From assembly GCA_949317995.1 (NCBI GenBank), contig OX439049.1:65089247-65153246 (forward strand): a stretch of DNA of 64,000 bases. Direction: 5' to 3'. Origin of the DNA: Acholoe squamosa. Lineage: Eukaryota; Annelida; Polychaeta; Phyllodocida; Polynoidae. Below the pieces are notes generated by a model. It saw only the letters and a list, made by a program, of their open reading frames with translations, was not told the DNA's origin and made no database searches. The first letter of the stretch is position 1. Each line of letters begins with the position of its first letter. Of the stretch, positions 45,131 to 57,376 are shown piece by piece. Position numbers and translations under genes: made by a program.

Positions 45131-48100
45131 CCAGGTCTCTACAAGTCAATGATATGATATCACTCACATATAACTAGTATACATTCAAAGTGTGAAAATA
45201 TCCTGCAGTCTGGGTTGTGACCTCCCCAGCTTTGTCGCTGCTGCTCCAATAACCCCGACAACTGTTGGATGCGTTCAGACCATACCAATGTCTCCCAGTA
45301 GCCAGGTGTGTGTACCGATAGTATAGTGGTCAACAAGTCGCTCTCAAAACCCCAGGTACAGGCGTTTGTGTCCTGGCCTGGTTCATCTTTTTTGCAGTGC
45401 AAGCCGTCAAACCTTGTGTTTCAGGCTTCGAGTCCTATGGGGAGGTGGATGATTTTTTTTTCAAATTGAATTTATTGATATTCTATTGATTATTTATTGA
45501 TAATTCATCGATGAATCATGTAATAAAGACAGTAAGGTATGGGCTAACGTTCACCTTATTCATTGTATTGTAGAATATCAAAACGAGTTGGTGAAACCAT
45601 CAGCGTTTGAATTAAATGACATCTCATATATTTTAGACAGATCACCAGACCATGCCTCCACTATAAAGCAGATACTGAAGGGCAGTCAGTACATAACTTT
45701 AACCCTTTTAGGGTTGTATATGGTACCAACCTCACTAATCCAGGCCTATACTTAGGGCCTGGACCAGTCTTTACTTGTGACTTTTGATGCTATAAAATGG
45801 GCTTGGGTTCTTGGACACCCCCTCAGCAATAAACAACTCCCATGAACAGTGCTTAATAGAGGGAAGTTATTTAGCCAAAATGAAAAACAAAATCATATAA
45901 TACATCACTGCAAAGGGGGTGGGGGGCCCTTCTGGTACCAGTGACAAACAGTGACATTGGGGAGGGGGTCCTAAAAACTGCCAAAAAACAGTGACATGAC
46001 TATCAAAAGTCTCATCTATGCATAGGCCTGTGTATGTGTCACCTACAAGGTTATACATGAGATATACTCCATGGGGTCAGCGGGGCCATGCATAAATTAC
46101 ATCACACCTTTTTTGGCCATTTTCAACACCCCCGCCCCCCTGTCAGCCTTCATTACACATCACCAACATCCCCCTCAAATATTATGTCACACTTGGCAAG
46201 GTCCCCCCTTCAGCCATCCTATCAACTCAGCTCAGCTTCCAATAATAATTTCTTATCTGAATCTTATTAGGATTTTACCTGAGTAACAGGGACATGGGGA
46301 TAAAATAGAATCTTACCTGACTACGGGTGTGGGATTGGGTCACAGCCCCCCAATTTTACCACTACCATTACAGTCCTGATCTTCTGTAGTTCCCTTCTAG
46401 CTAATATATTTAGCTTGTTTCATATGATGTTTTTGATATAGATCTTAAACAACGTTAAAGGGGGGCTAGCACAGCAAATTACAACATGGGTACCAGGTAC
46501 CAGATCAAAGATTGTTGATAAAGTTGTGGGACCCAGCGGCAAATTTGCAACGATCTGATTGGTCAAGGGGTAGTCATGTGGCTTTGTAATGCGGGCATGC
46601 ATTAGCATGCTAGGCCCCCTTTAAAATTAATTTTTGAAAACACAATCCTTGACACCCCCCTATTTCCTGTCACACTTGGTCACAATCAGAAAATACCCCA
46701 CACCCCCTGCTATGTTACATAATTTATGGACAGCCCCAGAAGGCAATTTCATATATAGGAGCCAAGGGCAATATATGCTAATGTATTAGCAAAGTCATAT
46801 ATAGGCCCTAGGTATCAGAGTGACATAATAAATTGCCTTTGGTGGTGCACAGTGCAGCCCCTTCATTTGGCTCTTGGAGTATTGTGCACTCAGCTGTGAT
46901 GAGGCCCTTTACTGCAATGCACAGGTAGTTAGCAGGGTGGGAGCAGTTGGGTGATGGTGATCAAAGGTACAGGGCTGGCCCAGGCAGTATATTCCAATAC
47001 CGCCTGGGGGGTCAGAGGCTGAGATGGTACCTGCAGTATTTTCCCTCTAAATCATCATAGTGAAGGTGCCTATGTAGACGACTGATGAGAAGATACATCA
47101 GGAAATGACATTCATTGCACATCCTACCTAGATACACCCCTTTTTCCAATGATAGGGCAAGTTACCATGGAAACCATCACTCCTAATGACTGGAACATAT
47201 CACATCAACATCTTAGGCTGCAATGGGTATTATTTCTCTTTGGATTAATCTCTTTGAATAAATGTTAAAAATGGCATATTCAAGTGAGAGAATAGAGAAA
47301 AATGTCTGTTTTTCTGTTGATTCCATTGTCATGGCAACTGCAACAGTTCACTAATAGAATGCTCCTACCTACTTTATCATTAATCCCACCACAATAGCTT
47401 CAAGGAAACGTGATATGATGAACAGTGCATGTGGAGTTTTTCAGCTGTCATATGATCTTCAAAAAGGATAACATAACAATGTTACTCATTTGCAAAAACT
47501 GTCAGATAATTATTTTCATTGCTTGTTTTAAATTATTCTGAAATCCCATCTATTGACTGAATATGAAATATACGGACATCAATGAAAAGCTCATTTGAAT
47601 TCACAGACTTGGTATATGACAGAGTATCATAGACCTAATATTCATATGTCAAATCAATGATGCAATGTTGGGTGAAATGTCTTTCTGCTGGAGAGATGTA
47701 ATTGACATGTTTGTGTGTGTATACATGAAGTTTCTTTGACTAGGCAGCACACTGGTATATAAATACTCTAATACCCAGTATAGACCATTTATATGACTTG
47801 CCGTGACCTGAAGTCGGGGTGTGGCAAATATATATGCATATATAAATGAACTATAGAAAGGAACAGCAATTGTAGCAGGCCTCCAGTGCATTATGATTCT
47901 CCTAACATCTGGGTGTGGCTTATACACAGGATGAACAGGACACAGACAGTGGATGATTGTGATGGCAGCGACTCAAATTTAACCCTTCTATGGCCAAACA
48001 TTGCTGTTATGTGTTAGTCGTCATGATACATGAATAACCTGGTGAGTAACTCACCTCATGTCAGCCATGTATGGACTCAATGCAGTTATTTAGATTTGGT

Positions 48101-48189
48101 GGCATGATGCACTAATTCAGTTCTAGTAAGCACTGTTACTGTCACTACATAGATGCATGAAGCTGACCAAGGGACATACACCTGGAGGT
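45131..48189. other. Noncoding distal block of unit 2
   Basis: Matches 27000-29907. Contains the TIR element 46082-46736 and a tRNA-like SINE segment at about 45308-45460. No coding signal found. Confidence 0.6.
46082..46736. mobile_element. Non-autonomous TIR element, unit 2
   Basis: Counterpart of 27832-28472 with ends GGGGCCATGCATAAATTACA and (reverse complement) GGGCTGTCCATAAATTATGT. Confidence 0.75.
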
Positions 48190-51040
48190 ATCATGCTGCA
48201 TTGGTGCATCACGCTGTGTTGGTGCATAATGCTGTATTGGTGCATTATGCTGTACCAGGGCATCATGCTGTGTTGGTGCATCATACTGTATTGGTGCATT
48301 ATGCTGTATTGGTGCATAATGCTGGATTGGTGCATCATGCTGTATTGGTGCATCATGCTGAATGGGTGCATCATACTGTATTGGTGCATCATAATGCTGT
48401 ATTGGTGCATTATGCTGTATTGGTGCATCATGCTGTATTGGTGCATCATGCTGTATTGGTGCATCATGCTGTATTGGTGCATCATGATGAATTGGTGCAT
48501 CATACTGTATTGGTGCATCATGCTTTATTCGTGCATCATGCTGCATTGGTGCATCATGCAACATTGGTGCATTATGCTGGATTGGTGCATCAAGCTGTAT
48601 TGGTGCATCATGCCGCATTTGTGCATTATGATGCTGTATTGGTGCATCATGCTGCATTGGTGCATCATGCTGTATTGGTGCATCATGCTGTATTGGTGCA
48701 TCATACTGTATTGGTGCATCATGCTTTATTCGTGCATCATGCTGTATTGGTGCATCATGCTGTATTTGTGCATCATGCTGTATTGGTGCATCATGCTGTA
48801 CTGCACATTATGCTGTATCGTTGCATCATACTACATTTGTGCATCATGCTGTAATTGGTGCATCATGCTGCATTGGTGCATCATGTTGGATAGGAGCATC
48901 ATGCTGTACGAGTGCATCATGCTATGTCAGTGCTTCATGCTTTATAGATGCATCATACTACATTGATGCATCATGCTATGTCAGTGCTTCATGCTGCATT
49001 GGTACATCATGCTATATTGGTGCTTCATGCTGTACCAGTGCATCATGCTGTATTAGTGCAACAAGCTGCATGGTGCATCACGCTAAATTGGTGCTTCCCG
49101 CTGCATTGGTGCATCACACTGCATTGGTGCATTATGCTGCATTGGTGCATCATGCTGTATTGGTGCATCAGCTGTGTTGGTGCATCATGCAACATTGGTG
49201 CATTATGCTGGATTGGTGCATCATGCTGCATTGGTCCATCATGCTGCATTGCTGCATCATGCTCGATAGGAGCATCATGCTGTACGAGTGCATCATGCTC
49301 TATCAGTGCATCATGCTTTATAGATGCATCATACTACATTGATGCATCATGCTATGTCAGTGTTTCATGCTGCATTGGTGCATCATGCTGCATTGGTGCA
49401 TCATGCTGCATTGGTGCATTATGCTGCATTGGTGCATTATGGTGCAATGGTGCATCATGCTGCATTGGTGCATTATGCTGGATTGGTGCATCATGCTGTA
49501 TTGGTGCATCATGCTGCATTGGTGCATCATGCTGTATTGGTGCATCATACTACATTGGTGCATCATGCTGGATAGGAGCATCATGCTGTACGAGTGCATC
49601 ATGCTCTTTCAGTGAATCATGCTGCATTGGTGCATTATACTGGATTGGTGCATTATGCTTCATTTGTGCATCATGCTGCATTGGTGTATCATGCTATATT
49701 GGTGCATCATGCTGCATTGGTGCATTATGCTTTATTGGTGCATTATGCTGTATTGGTGCATTATGCTGCATTGGTGTATCATGCTGTACCAGTGAATCAT
49801 GCTGTATTGGTGCATCATGCTGTACCAATGCATCATGCTGTATCGGGGCATCATGCTGTATTGGTGCATCATGCTGTACCAGGGCATCATGCTGTGTTGG
49901 TGCATCATGCTGCATTGGTGCATCATGCTGCATTGGTGCATTATGCTGCATTGGTGCATCATGTTGCATTGGTGCATCATGCTGGATAGGAGCATCATGC
50001 TGTACGAGTGCATCATGCTCTTTCAGTGAATCATGCTTTATAGATGCATCATACTACATTGGTGCATCATGCTATGTCAGTGCTTCATGCCGCATTGGTA
50101 CATCATGCTGTGTCAGTGCATCATGCTGTATTGGTGCATCATGCTGCATGAGTGCATCATGCTGTATTGGTGCATCATGATGCATTGGTGCATTATGCTG
50201 GATTGGTGCATCATGCTGTATTTGTGCATCATGCTATATTGGTGCATCATGCTACATTGGTGCATTATGCTGGATTGGTGCATCATGCTGTATTGGTGCA
50301 TCATGCTGTATTGGTGCATCATGCTGCATTTGTGCATTATGCTGGATTGGTGCATCATGCTGTACGAGTGCATCATGCTCTATCAGTGCATCATGCTTTA
50401 TAGATGCATCATACTACATTGGCGCATCATGCTGTGTCAGTGCATCATGCTGTATTGGTGCATCATGCTGCATCGGTGCATCATGCTGCATCAGTGCATC
50501 ATGCTGCATCGGTGCATCATGCTGTATTGGTGCATCATGCTGCATTGGTGCATCATGCTGCATCGGTGCATCATGCTGTATTGGTGCATTATGCTGTATT
50601 GGTGCATCATGCTGCATCGGTGCATCATGCTGTATTCGTGCATCATGCTGTAATTGGTACATCATGCTATATTGGTGCATCATGCTGCATTGGTTCATCA
50701 TGCTGCATTGGTGCATCATGCTGTATTGGTTCATCATGCTGCATTGGTGCATCATGCTGTATTGGTGCATCATACTGTATTGGTTCATTATGCTGTATTG
50801 GCGCATCATGCTGTGTCAGTGCATCATGCTGTATTGGTGCATCATGCTGCATCGGTGCATCATGTGACATCAGTGCATCATGCTGCATCGGTGCATCATG
50901 CTGTATTGGTGCATCATGCTGTATTGGTGCATCATGCTGCATCAGTGCATCATGCTGCATTGGTGCATCATGCTGCATTGGTGCATCATGCTGTATTATG
51001 GCATCATGCTGTAGTAGTGCATCAAGCGGTATTGGTGACA
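48190..51040. repeat. 18-bp minisatellite, array 3 (about 158 copies) with higher-order structure
   Basis: Same base unit as arrays 1 and 2. Marker variants recur: TTTATAGATG at 48941, 49317, 50037 and 50397 (distances 376, 720, 360) and TGTACGAGTG at 48905, 49281, 49587, 50001 and 50361. This implies a higher-order repeat of about 360 bp (20 units). Begins after GACCAAGGGACATACACCTG (from 48170) and ends before GACAAAGGAACATATACCTG (51037). Confidence 0.95.
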
Positions 51041-51369
51041 AAGGAACATATACCTGGAGGCACCCTGCTTCCTATAAAGAAGCTTTATATGAATTTTTGC
51101 TTTCAAAGAAGAGGAGTGGGCAATTTTTTCTTCTTTTTATTTTAGGGGGCATCTGCAGAATTTCTGCTTTCTATGAATGGTCTGCTGTTGGAAATCTTTA
51201 TATACTTCCACAACATATCTGGCAAAAAAAGGAAAAATCTAAATTTGTATAAAATGGTGAAGGCACTACCTATAGTCGAAATGATTTTCAGAAAAAAATA
51301 AAATTGGCATGTTCAAAAGTATGAAGTGGGAAATACATATAACGGTTGCTCAGTTTTGGGTTTTTGTTC

Positions 51370-51767
51370 ATTCCCATGATGCATTTTTTGGGGTTTCTTG
51401 TTCGACATGCTTCAATGTACACAATGAGGTTCACAGGTGTCAGCATTAGTGTCTTGGAGTTGAATACGGTTTCTTTGCCACTTGAAAGGAGCAGAACGTT
51501 TCAGGAAAGATAAGAACTCTGCGCTCAGCAGAGGTAAGCTGGATAAATCAAAGTAGTACACTTCTCCTGTCCTCGACACAAAAAAAATGCCACTCAATGT
51601 TGACCTGGTAAATGTTGAGGATCTGTGTTACTCATGAAACAAGTGTTCTTTATAGGGTGCTTGGGGATAGTGTCACAAGAGAAAACACCTAGGAAATGGT
51701 GTTTTGTGTGAATGTTTTCCTTCAAAACTTTGTCTATTTCAAGTGTATTCATGCATTTTTTTTCCAT
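51370..51767 (-). pseudogene. Decayed adenain-like protease of a second Polinton
   Basis: Starts at a minus-strand ATG at 51767, 4 bases after the capsid gene's stop, as in the intact element. Recognisable pieces: FLGVFSCDTIPKHPI, CFMSNTDPQ, PGQH, GEVYYFD, TCEPHC, and EACRTRNP after a frame change. Breaks: the Trp codon after the catalytic His is TGA (about 51588-51590), followed by a frame change before VSRTGEVYYFD, and another frame change right after EPHC. The catalytic Cys and its CG motif read as CEPHC. Not functional. It differs enough from 6075-6539 to be a separate lineage. Confidence 0.88.
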
Positions 51768-51771
51768 CTCT

Positions 51772-52535
51772 TCAGTTCATGTGGTAGTCTGTGATGGGAT
51801 GTCTATCTCTGGTCAGCTTGACGACGTTGTCGTACACCAAGTAGAGCAGTACCGTTGTGGTGTCTGTCAGCGCCGAGCCAAAACTGAGCTCCACTCTCAG
51901 CTGACCTGCCTTTATAAGGTTCACTCTACACCCATCGTTCGATCTGTCCGGAGTTAAATCCAGGGGGAACAGCATGTAACCATTTAGGAAAATCATCGTA
52001 GGAAATGTCGCAGGAGCGTTACCCTTGTACATCCTCATTTCCATGTGTAGTGCTAGATACTCCCTCGCCGCTTCCCTTTTGGCAAAGTCGGGGACGTAGA
52101 CATCGTTTGGCACCTTCTGGTCGTTCACTATCACTTGAAGCGAGATGATGTTGTAATGTTTCAGTTCGAACGTGTTCTTGGCGTAATTTCCATTGAAGGC
52201 GTTGTGGTCTAGGAAACAAATCATCATGGACTTGGGTAGTTGACCTGTGTGGGTGTAGGTGTGATCTCTGTTTGCCCGCAGGGATGGCGTAGGTCGTCAC
52301 CTCCACTCTGTTCACTGGGTAGTTGAAAGGACCCTGTTCTATCACTGCCTTTTCGGGAGTTTCCATCACAGAATCAGCTACGACCACTAGACGTACATAG
52401 AGCTTAGCTTTGTGGATCTTGAGTTTGTATGCGGTGGTGCCCGTGCTCATCAGATAGAAACCAGAGTGAGGTTGGTTTCCGTCTCTCCAGCTATGAACTT
52501 TGGTTGATGAACTAGGTCAAAGTGGACCACATGGA
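51772..52535 (-). pseudogene. Decayed C-terminal part of a second Polinton major capsid protein
   Basis: Minus-strand frames read FDLVHQPKFIAGE (about 52535-52490), then after a frame change GFYLMSTGTTAYKLKIHKAK and FNYPVNRVEVTTYAIPAG, and after a second change FLDHNAFNGNYAKNTFELKH, PLDLTPDRSNDGC and the tail PITDYHMN. These line up with the second half of the F54H12.2-like capsid family; LDLTPDR and DYHMN are shared with 4750-6066. At least two frameshifts (about 52485 and 52230). The N-terminal half is missing. Gene order, capsid then protease, is as in the intact element. Confidence 0.9.
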
Positions 52536-53499
52536 AATATTAGATAGGATCCCCCACTAAGGAATAGATAAAATTTTACTGGTCTGTTGATGCTTGGCTT
52601 GATGTTATAGAGCCTGTAATGAGGTGGAGATTGAAAAAAAAGCAATTTTTGGCCATTTTTCAACTTTGGACCACCATATCTAAAAAAAGTGGCCCGACAT
52701 CAGCAAATCTGCCCTTCTTTAAAAGCCCAGGGTGTTTTCTTTCAAATTGAACCAAAAATAAGAAGAATTGTTAATAAGTTTTTATTCTACAGCCCCCTGT
52801 ATCCAAAAAAAGACCGAAAATGACCCAAGTCCCACACCACAGTCAGACCCCTCAATAGAAAGGTTAATATGTCTGATGAAGAATGCAGCAAACCCCATGT
52901 CGATATCTCTTATGAATAATTATTGAGATATTAAGGCAAGTGTGAAGTCAAGTCAGGAGTTTTCTGTGAAAGTTTTCCTATACAAACTGCAGAGAAACCA
53001 CCCCACTCATACGATTGTTCTGCAGCCAGAGAACAAGTGTAGGGCTCTTTAAGGGCTGTTTTCACTGCCCTGAGCAGTGTGGGTAAATGGCCTATATGAC
53101 TACAAATATTTATGTTAATCAGTAATTCGGCAGGCATACATACCCCAACTAAAATCCGTTCATACCTTCTGGGATTAAAGTCTGACATATGATAAAATAT
53201 TTTCCCAGATAAAATAAGCTCTCAGGTGTGCCCCATTATTATCATATCAATCTTTCCTCTCATTCTGAGCTGCTCAGTCCTCCAGGGTGTGGGCAGTAAC
53301 ACTTTTAAAAGGTGGAGGACATTGGATGTACTGATAAAGTGCCACAAGACACAGATTTACAATCATAGACCATGCCCCTCACTCCCCTACTACCCAGGTA
53401 CTATGTGTTGTGCTACTGCAAGCATATGGGGGCTGTTTTTGCGGCACTCTGCAGTGAAGGTGAACGGCATACAGGTGGATCCCTTACCACATTCCTTTA
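52536..53499. other. Noncoding; holds a dispersed repeat
   Basis: 52640-52830 is a diverged relative of 23540-23720: both have a run of A, a GTGGCCCGA or ATGGTCCGATTCG-like segment, then GTGTTTTC or ATGTTTCC and GAACCAAAAA or GAAACCAAAAA. No gene seen. Confidence 0.5.
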
Positions 53500-54909
53500 T
53501 GGCATTTATGACAGTTCACCACATGAAAATAAAGGCTGGATGTTATGTAGAGATCCAGTCAAGGTTGGACGTCCTCACTATTCCTGAATGTACGCAAAGG
53601 TAAGGAATGTGGTAGTCCATATGTAACCTTATGACTTGGTTTGCTTCTTTTCAAATAGCAGACCCTCCTCTCGCCCACACTCGGGCTGATGCTATAGATC
53701 AACAGGGCAAGAAAGGGTTACTTTTCAGTTTGAGGAGAAGTTGTTGATAAAGGTTTTGGCGATGTCAGCCCTGTGCTATTTAATATCCATTACTTGATAG
53801 TTGTGTGAATCCCTTGGTGGTTGCTACAAGCAAAGCTATTCTACCAAAACACAATTTCATCCATGCACAACCCACCCTTTTTTGCTGCATTGGCCTATAG
53901 CTGTGCTAGCACTAGTTAGCACAATAAATAATATTATGCGTTGTGGCAAAAAGATTCTTTGAAGACCGCTCCATCTTGCTCCTATGAATATTGTGATCTG
54001 TGCAATTAGAGTCTATGTGTGGGATGCAAAATGACACTTGCCTCAGATGAATGTGTAATGGCTTGTCTGTGAATTTTGAAAATCCATTGATTACAACAGA
54101 AGTCATGGCATCTCAAATTTGTCTGTCATAGCCACAAAGTGTGGGTGCATTTAGGCAGGATGCGTCTTATACACGCGGTATTATGGTAGGTTTTTACTGG
54201 ATGTAGAAATCAGAGCCTGTCATGTTTTAAATGTTGACTCATTCACACCATGTGCCAGACGTCATAAAAAAAAACCTGCCAGCCCAACTCATCAAAATTA
54301 TGTCTATTTTACATAAATAAGATGAGTTTTTACATAACAAAAACGTAAGTTGGTTGAGATGTGCTTCCACGCCCTGTGTTAGTCATAGCGGCACACACAC
54401 TGCACATGCGCAGTAAACAGGGGGCTATTTCTCAACTTGTTTGGCACCTGAATTTAGGGACTACAGTATACATTTTAGAAACTATTGCAGATTTCTAATC
54501 CATATCCATAGGCAAATTAAAGACTGCCTTGATGGCAATTTTCTCTCTCCAACCCTAATTTATAGGGTGAACCACTCAAATAAGTCACACTCAGAGTTTT
54601 GACACAATTTCTCTCCTGGATTCCCAATACTTAAAGCAAGCCAGTAGGCTGATGCTCCACACACCCCCTACCCTTTTATCTTTCTACAGCTGTGGGGATG
54701 CCTTTAGAAGATCTATGATGCGCTGTATCTGGCAGGGAGTGGGGGGAAGGGCACTTAACATGGAGAGTCAGCTTGAGTTGTCATAGAGCATGAAGCTTTG
54801 TTTCAGGGTTTTTCTGGAACTGCTCAGCATGATTGGGGGTCTTCTTAGTTATACTTGGTGTGACTAGGATGTTAAGAAACAGGTTCCTGGCTATCTATCA
54901 GTACTTCAG

Positions 54910-55007
<98 letters not shown>

Positions 55008-55008
55008 G
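53500..55008. other. Diverged third-unit flank
   Basis: Matches the flanks at 8500-10200 and 30650-32050 at lower identity, e.g. GATGTTATGTAGAGATC at about 53537 and GCTAGCACTAGTTAGCACA at about 53905. No gene. Ends in a (TA)n microsatellite at 54914-55004. Confidence 0.7.
54914..55004. repeat. (TA)n microsatellite
   Basis: About 45 TA units broken by one TG. It abuts the leader of the third protease copy. Confidence 0.97.
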
Positions 55009-55279
55009 TGTTTCATCCAGTAAACATCAATATGGTTACCAGATCAGGAGACTTCACAGCGCAGTACAAGACATCACAGAACACATCTCCCACAGCTCCA
55101 TATACAGTGTCCGGTGTGCTTCCCGCTATTATCGGTGGTAGGAATGTTAAAATTCGTAGGGACCATTGGCAGGTGCAGTGTTCTCTGAGGGAGTCCAGTA
55201 ATCACATCTGTGGTGCTGTCCTCATAGACTCCATGACCGCCCTCACTGCAGACCACTGTGTAGAAGATACAACCCCATT
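55009..55279 (+). pseudogene. Third, diverged S1A protease copy: N-terminal exon only, His intact
   Basis: Reading from the leader block shared with units 1 and 2, the frame encodes [11 protein letters not shown] (activation site), [29 protein letters not shown] (catalytic His) and VEDTTP, ending at a good donor (GTAAGT at 55280, phase 2). The signal-peptide segment of units 1 and 2 is missing. The phase-2 end would join correctly to exon 2 as found in units 1 and 2. No exons with the Asp or Ser motifs were found in the next 2 kb. This older copy preserves the segment deleted in the two younger ones. Confidence 0.8.
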
Positions 55280-57376
55280 GTAAGTAAACATTGAACCTTT
55301 GTATTTTCTTTTGGGGATTTTTTGTCAGGTGCAAGTTGCACATTTCTACGTGGAGCAAATAATTCCAAAGTTTTCGAAAGAATTCCGCTAGTTTGAAGCG
55401 GGAACCTTTATATCTTTGTTATTAATTTTGAATAAAGTTGTAGTTGGAACAACTTTTTTTTCCTTCTAATCTTTTTTTTTGTAAAATAGTCCCATTTAGA
55501 AGAACCGGAAGTGGATTGTTTGTCCAATGGGACAACTTTTGATGAAATTACTTTGCATTTTCATTTATTTCTTCCCTCTTGTTGTTAATGTAACTTAAAA
55601 TTTATAGATGGCGAAAGTTAAAGAACTGCTTAAAAAAGGTGAGAGTGAGTTAGAACTAGAATTGTGGACATCAAGTTAAAATCCATCTCTATAAGGGACC
55701 GTCCCATGAACTGGACTTTTTCCCCTTACAGTTTTCCCCATCTCCAAATGCTTTAAGACGTAATCTGCCAATGTGATCATTCCCGGGCTTTACAAACACA
55801 TTTTCCTTTCCCAAGAATGTTAGATTTTTATGAAAGACTATATTTAGATAAAAGATGTTTCTGCATTTTATATGAGACATTACAAATGAAAGCTGATAAA
55901 AGACATTGATTGCTAAAGACATACGTTTACACAAGTATCATCCTTAAAACAGATGTTACAACATCATTGCCTGTTTTGTAAAATTTACTCTTCACAATAA
56001 AGCACATCTTAAGTTACAAATTTTATACACTGTTATCATTTATTGGACAGTCTTAATTACTGTGGGGTAATGTCACCCCCCCCTTTCCCCTGAGAATAAA
56101 CTATATGCTGCCTTTCATCATGACTAGTTCAGGGAGTGTTTATAATATGGAGGCTGCTGGGTAGAGTCTAATGGATTGTGAAATGTTGAAAATGCAGAGG
56201 AAAAAGGTGAAGGAGGCTTGCAGAGTGACAGGTTCATGATTATTCTAACTCGGTTCATGATTTTATTCTAACCGTATGATTGTATAGTATAACTAAGACA
56301 TGGACGCGCATTATACTGGATAATTGTGTTAGCCTTGTATGTAGGGTAGGATAAATGTTATGTAGCCATTGCATGTTAATTCCTTAGTGAATTGCAAACA
56401 GAATCACTAATAGTGAACATCTTGGGGCAAACATCTGCTACACATACAGCGATATTTCATGTTTATTACGTATGCGGGGACACGATGGGTGCCACACTCC
56501 CAAACTGCCTGACTTGCCCAGAACAGATGTGGCCATGAAGTCAGCTCTGGAAGTACACTGACAAAAATAATGTTAAATAAGTCAGGTGTAAGTCAATACC
56601 TTTCTAACAATAGTTAGTCAAAAGTACATACCTTATCAGTACGCCTAACTGTGAGTCAAAGTGACCAACTTTTGCTGGTTTGCATGAATTTTATTGTGGA
56701 AATATAGAACATCTATGAGGCCTACTTTAGCTTAGGATAAGGCTTACAAGCAGGGGTCCCCTCGAACACATTGTCACCCGCCTCTGGGGTTGGGATCAGT
56801 GCCATAGCGATAGCATTGCAAATGAGATCAGTGCCTCATGCTAGAAGCATCTCAGAGATGTAAACACAAACAAAACCGCCGATTAACAGCCAACTGACGG
56901 CCATCAGTCACTGACGGATGGCGTAGGGACAGTATCATTAGCCCTTTAATTGTTTCTAATTCTATTAGAGCTTGGAGTATGATTATTTGGTTCACTATTC
57001 ACCCTTTTGTTTTTTACATCTAAACATCTATATTGCTAAAGAATAGGTGTTATCTATCTCACTACCTGGTTCCTTTGATAAGTCATCAGTTTATTTGGTA
57101 TTTTTTGTCAAGCATGTTAGGTTGAATTGTGAAAGCCCTGAGTATATATAGGGCAATCAACAATCACCCTCATTTTGACATTCATAGAACTGTTTATGGT
57201 AAACATCCACCACAAAAGTTCTGTTACAAACCAGGCTGCCACCTGGTGTGAAAAGGTGGCATCGTCCCTTAGCAAAGTGGCAAACATTTGGGTAGTAAAT
57301 GAGTCTAACATAAGTTAATCACTGTTAGTCATCTATAAGTCAGAGTGCTAATGAGGCGGAGACACCGGATGGGCTC
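55280..57376. other. AT-rich noncoding region
   Basis: I see no gene, recognised transposon or tandem repeat here. Confidence 0.5.

Larger units (their letters stand above)
7505..48122. repeat. Tandem segmental duplication, units 1 and 2
   Basis: Unit 1 (about 7505-29800) and unit 2 (about 29800-48100) align closely across most of their length: 18-bp array, flank, protease exons with 43-bp array, downstream noncoding block, TIR element. Examples of matched blocks are 9600-10400 with 31450-32260, 13680-15360 with 35860-37500, 15600-17720 with 40740-42910 and 27200-29840 with 45460-48120. Each unit carries insertions absent from the other (listed separately). A more diverged third unit begins at about 48100. 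Confidence 0.93.

Noticed and set aside
48123..51252. Frames up to 410 residues (GASCCI repeats) in array 3
   Set aside because: Same artefact of the 18-bp minisatellite; start codons lie inside the repeat and the products are pure low-complexity repeats.
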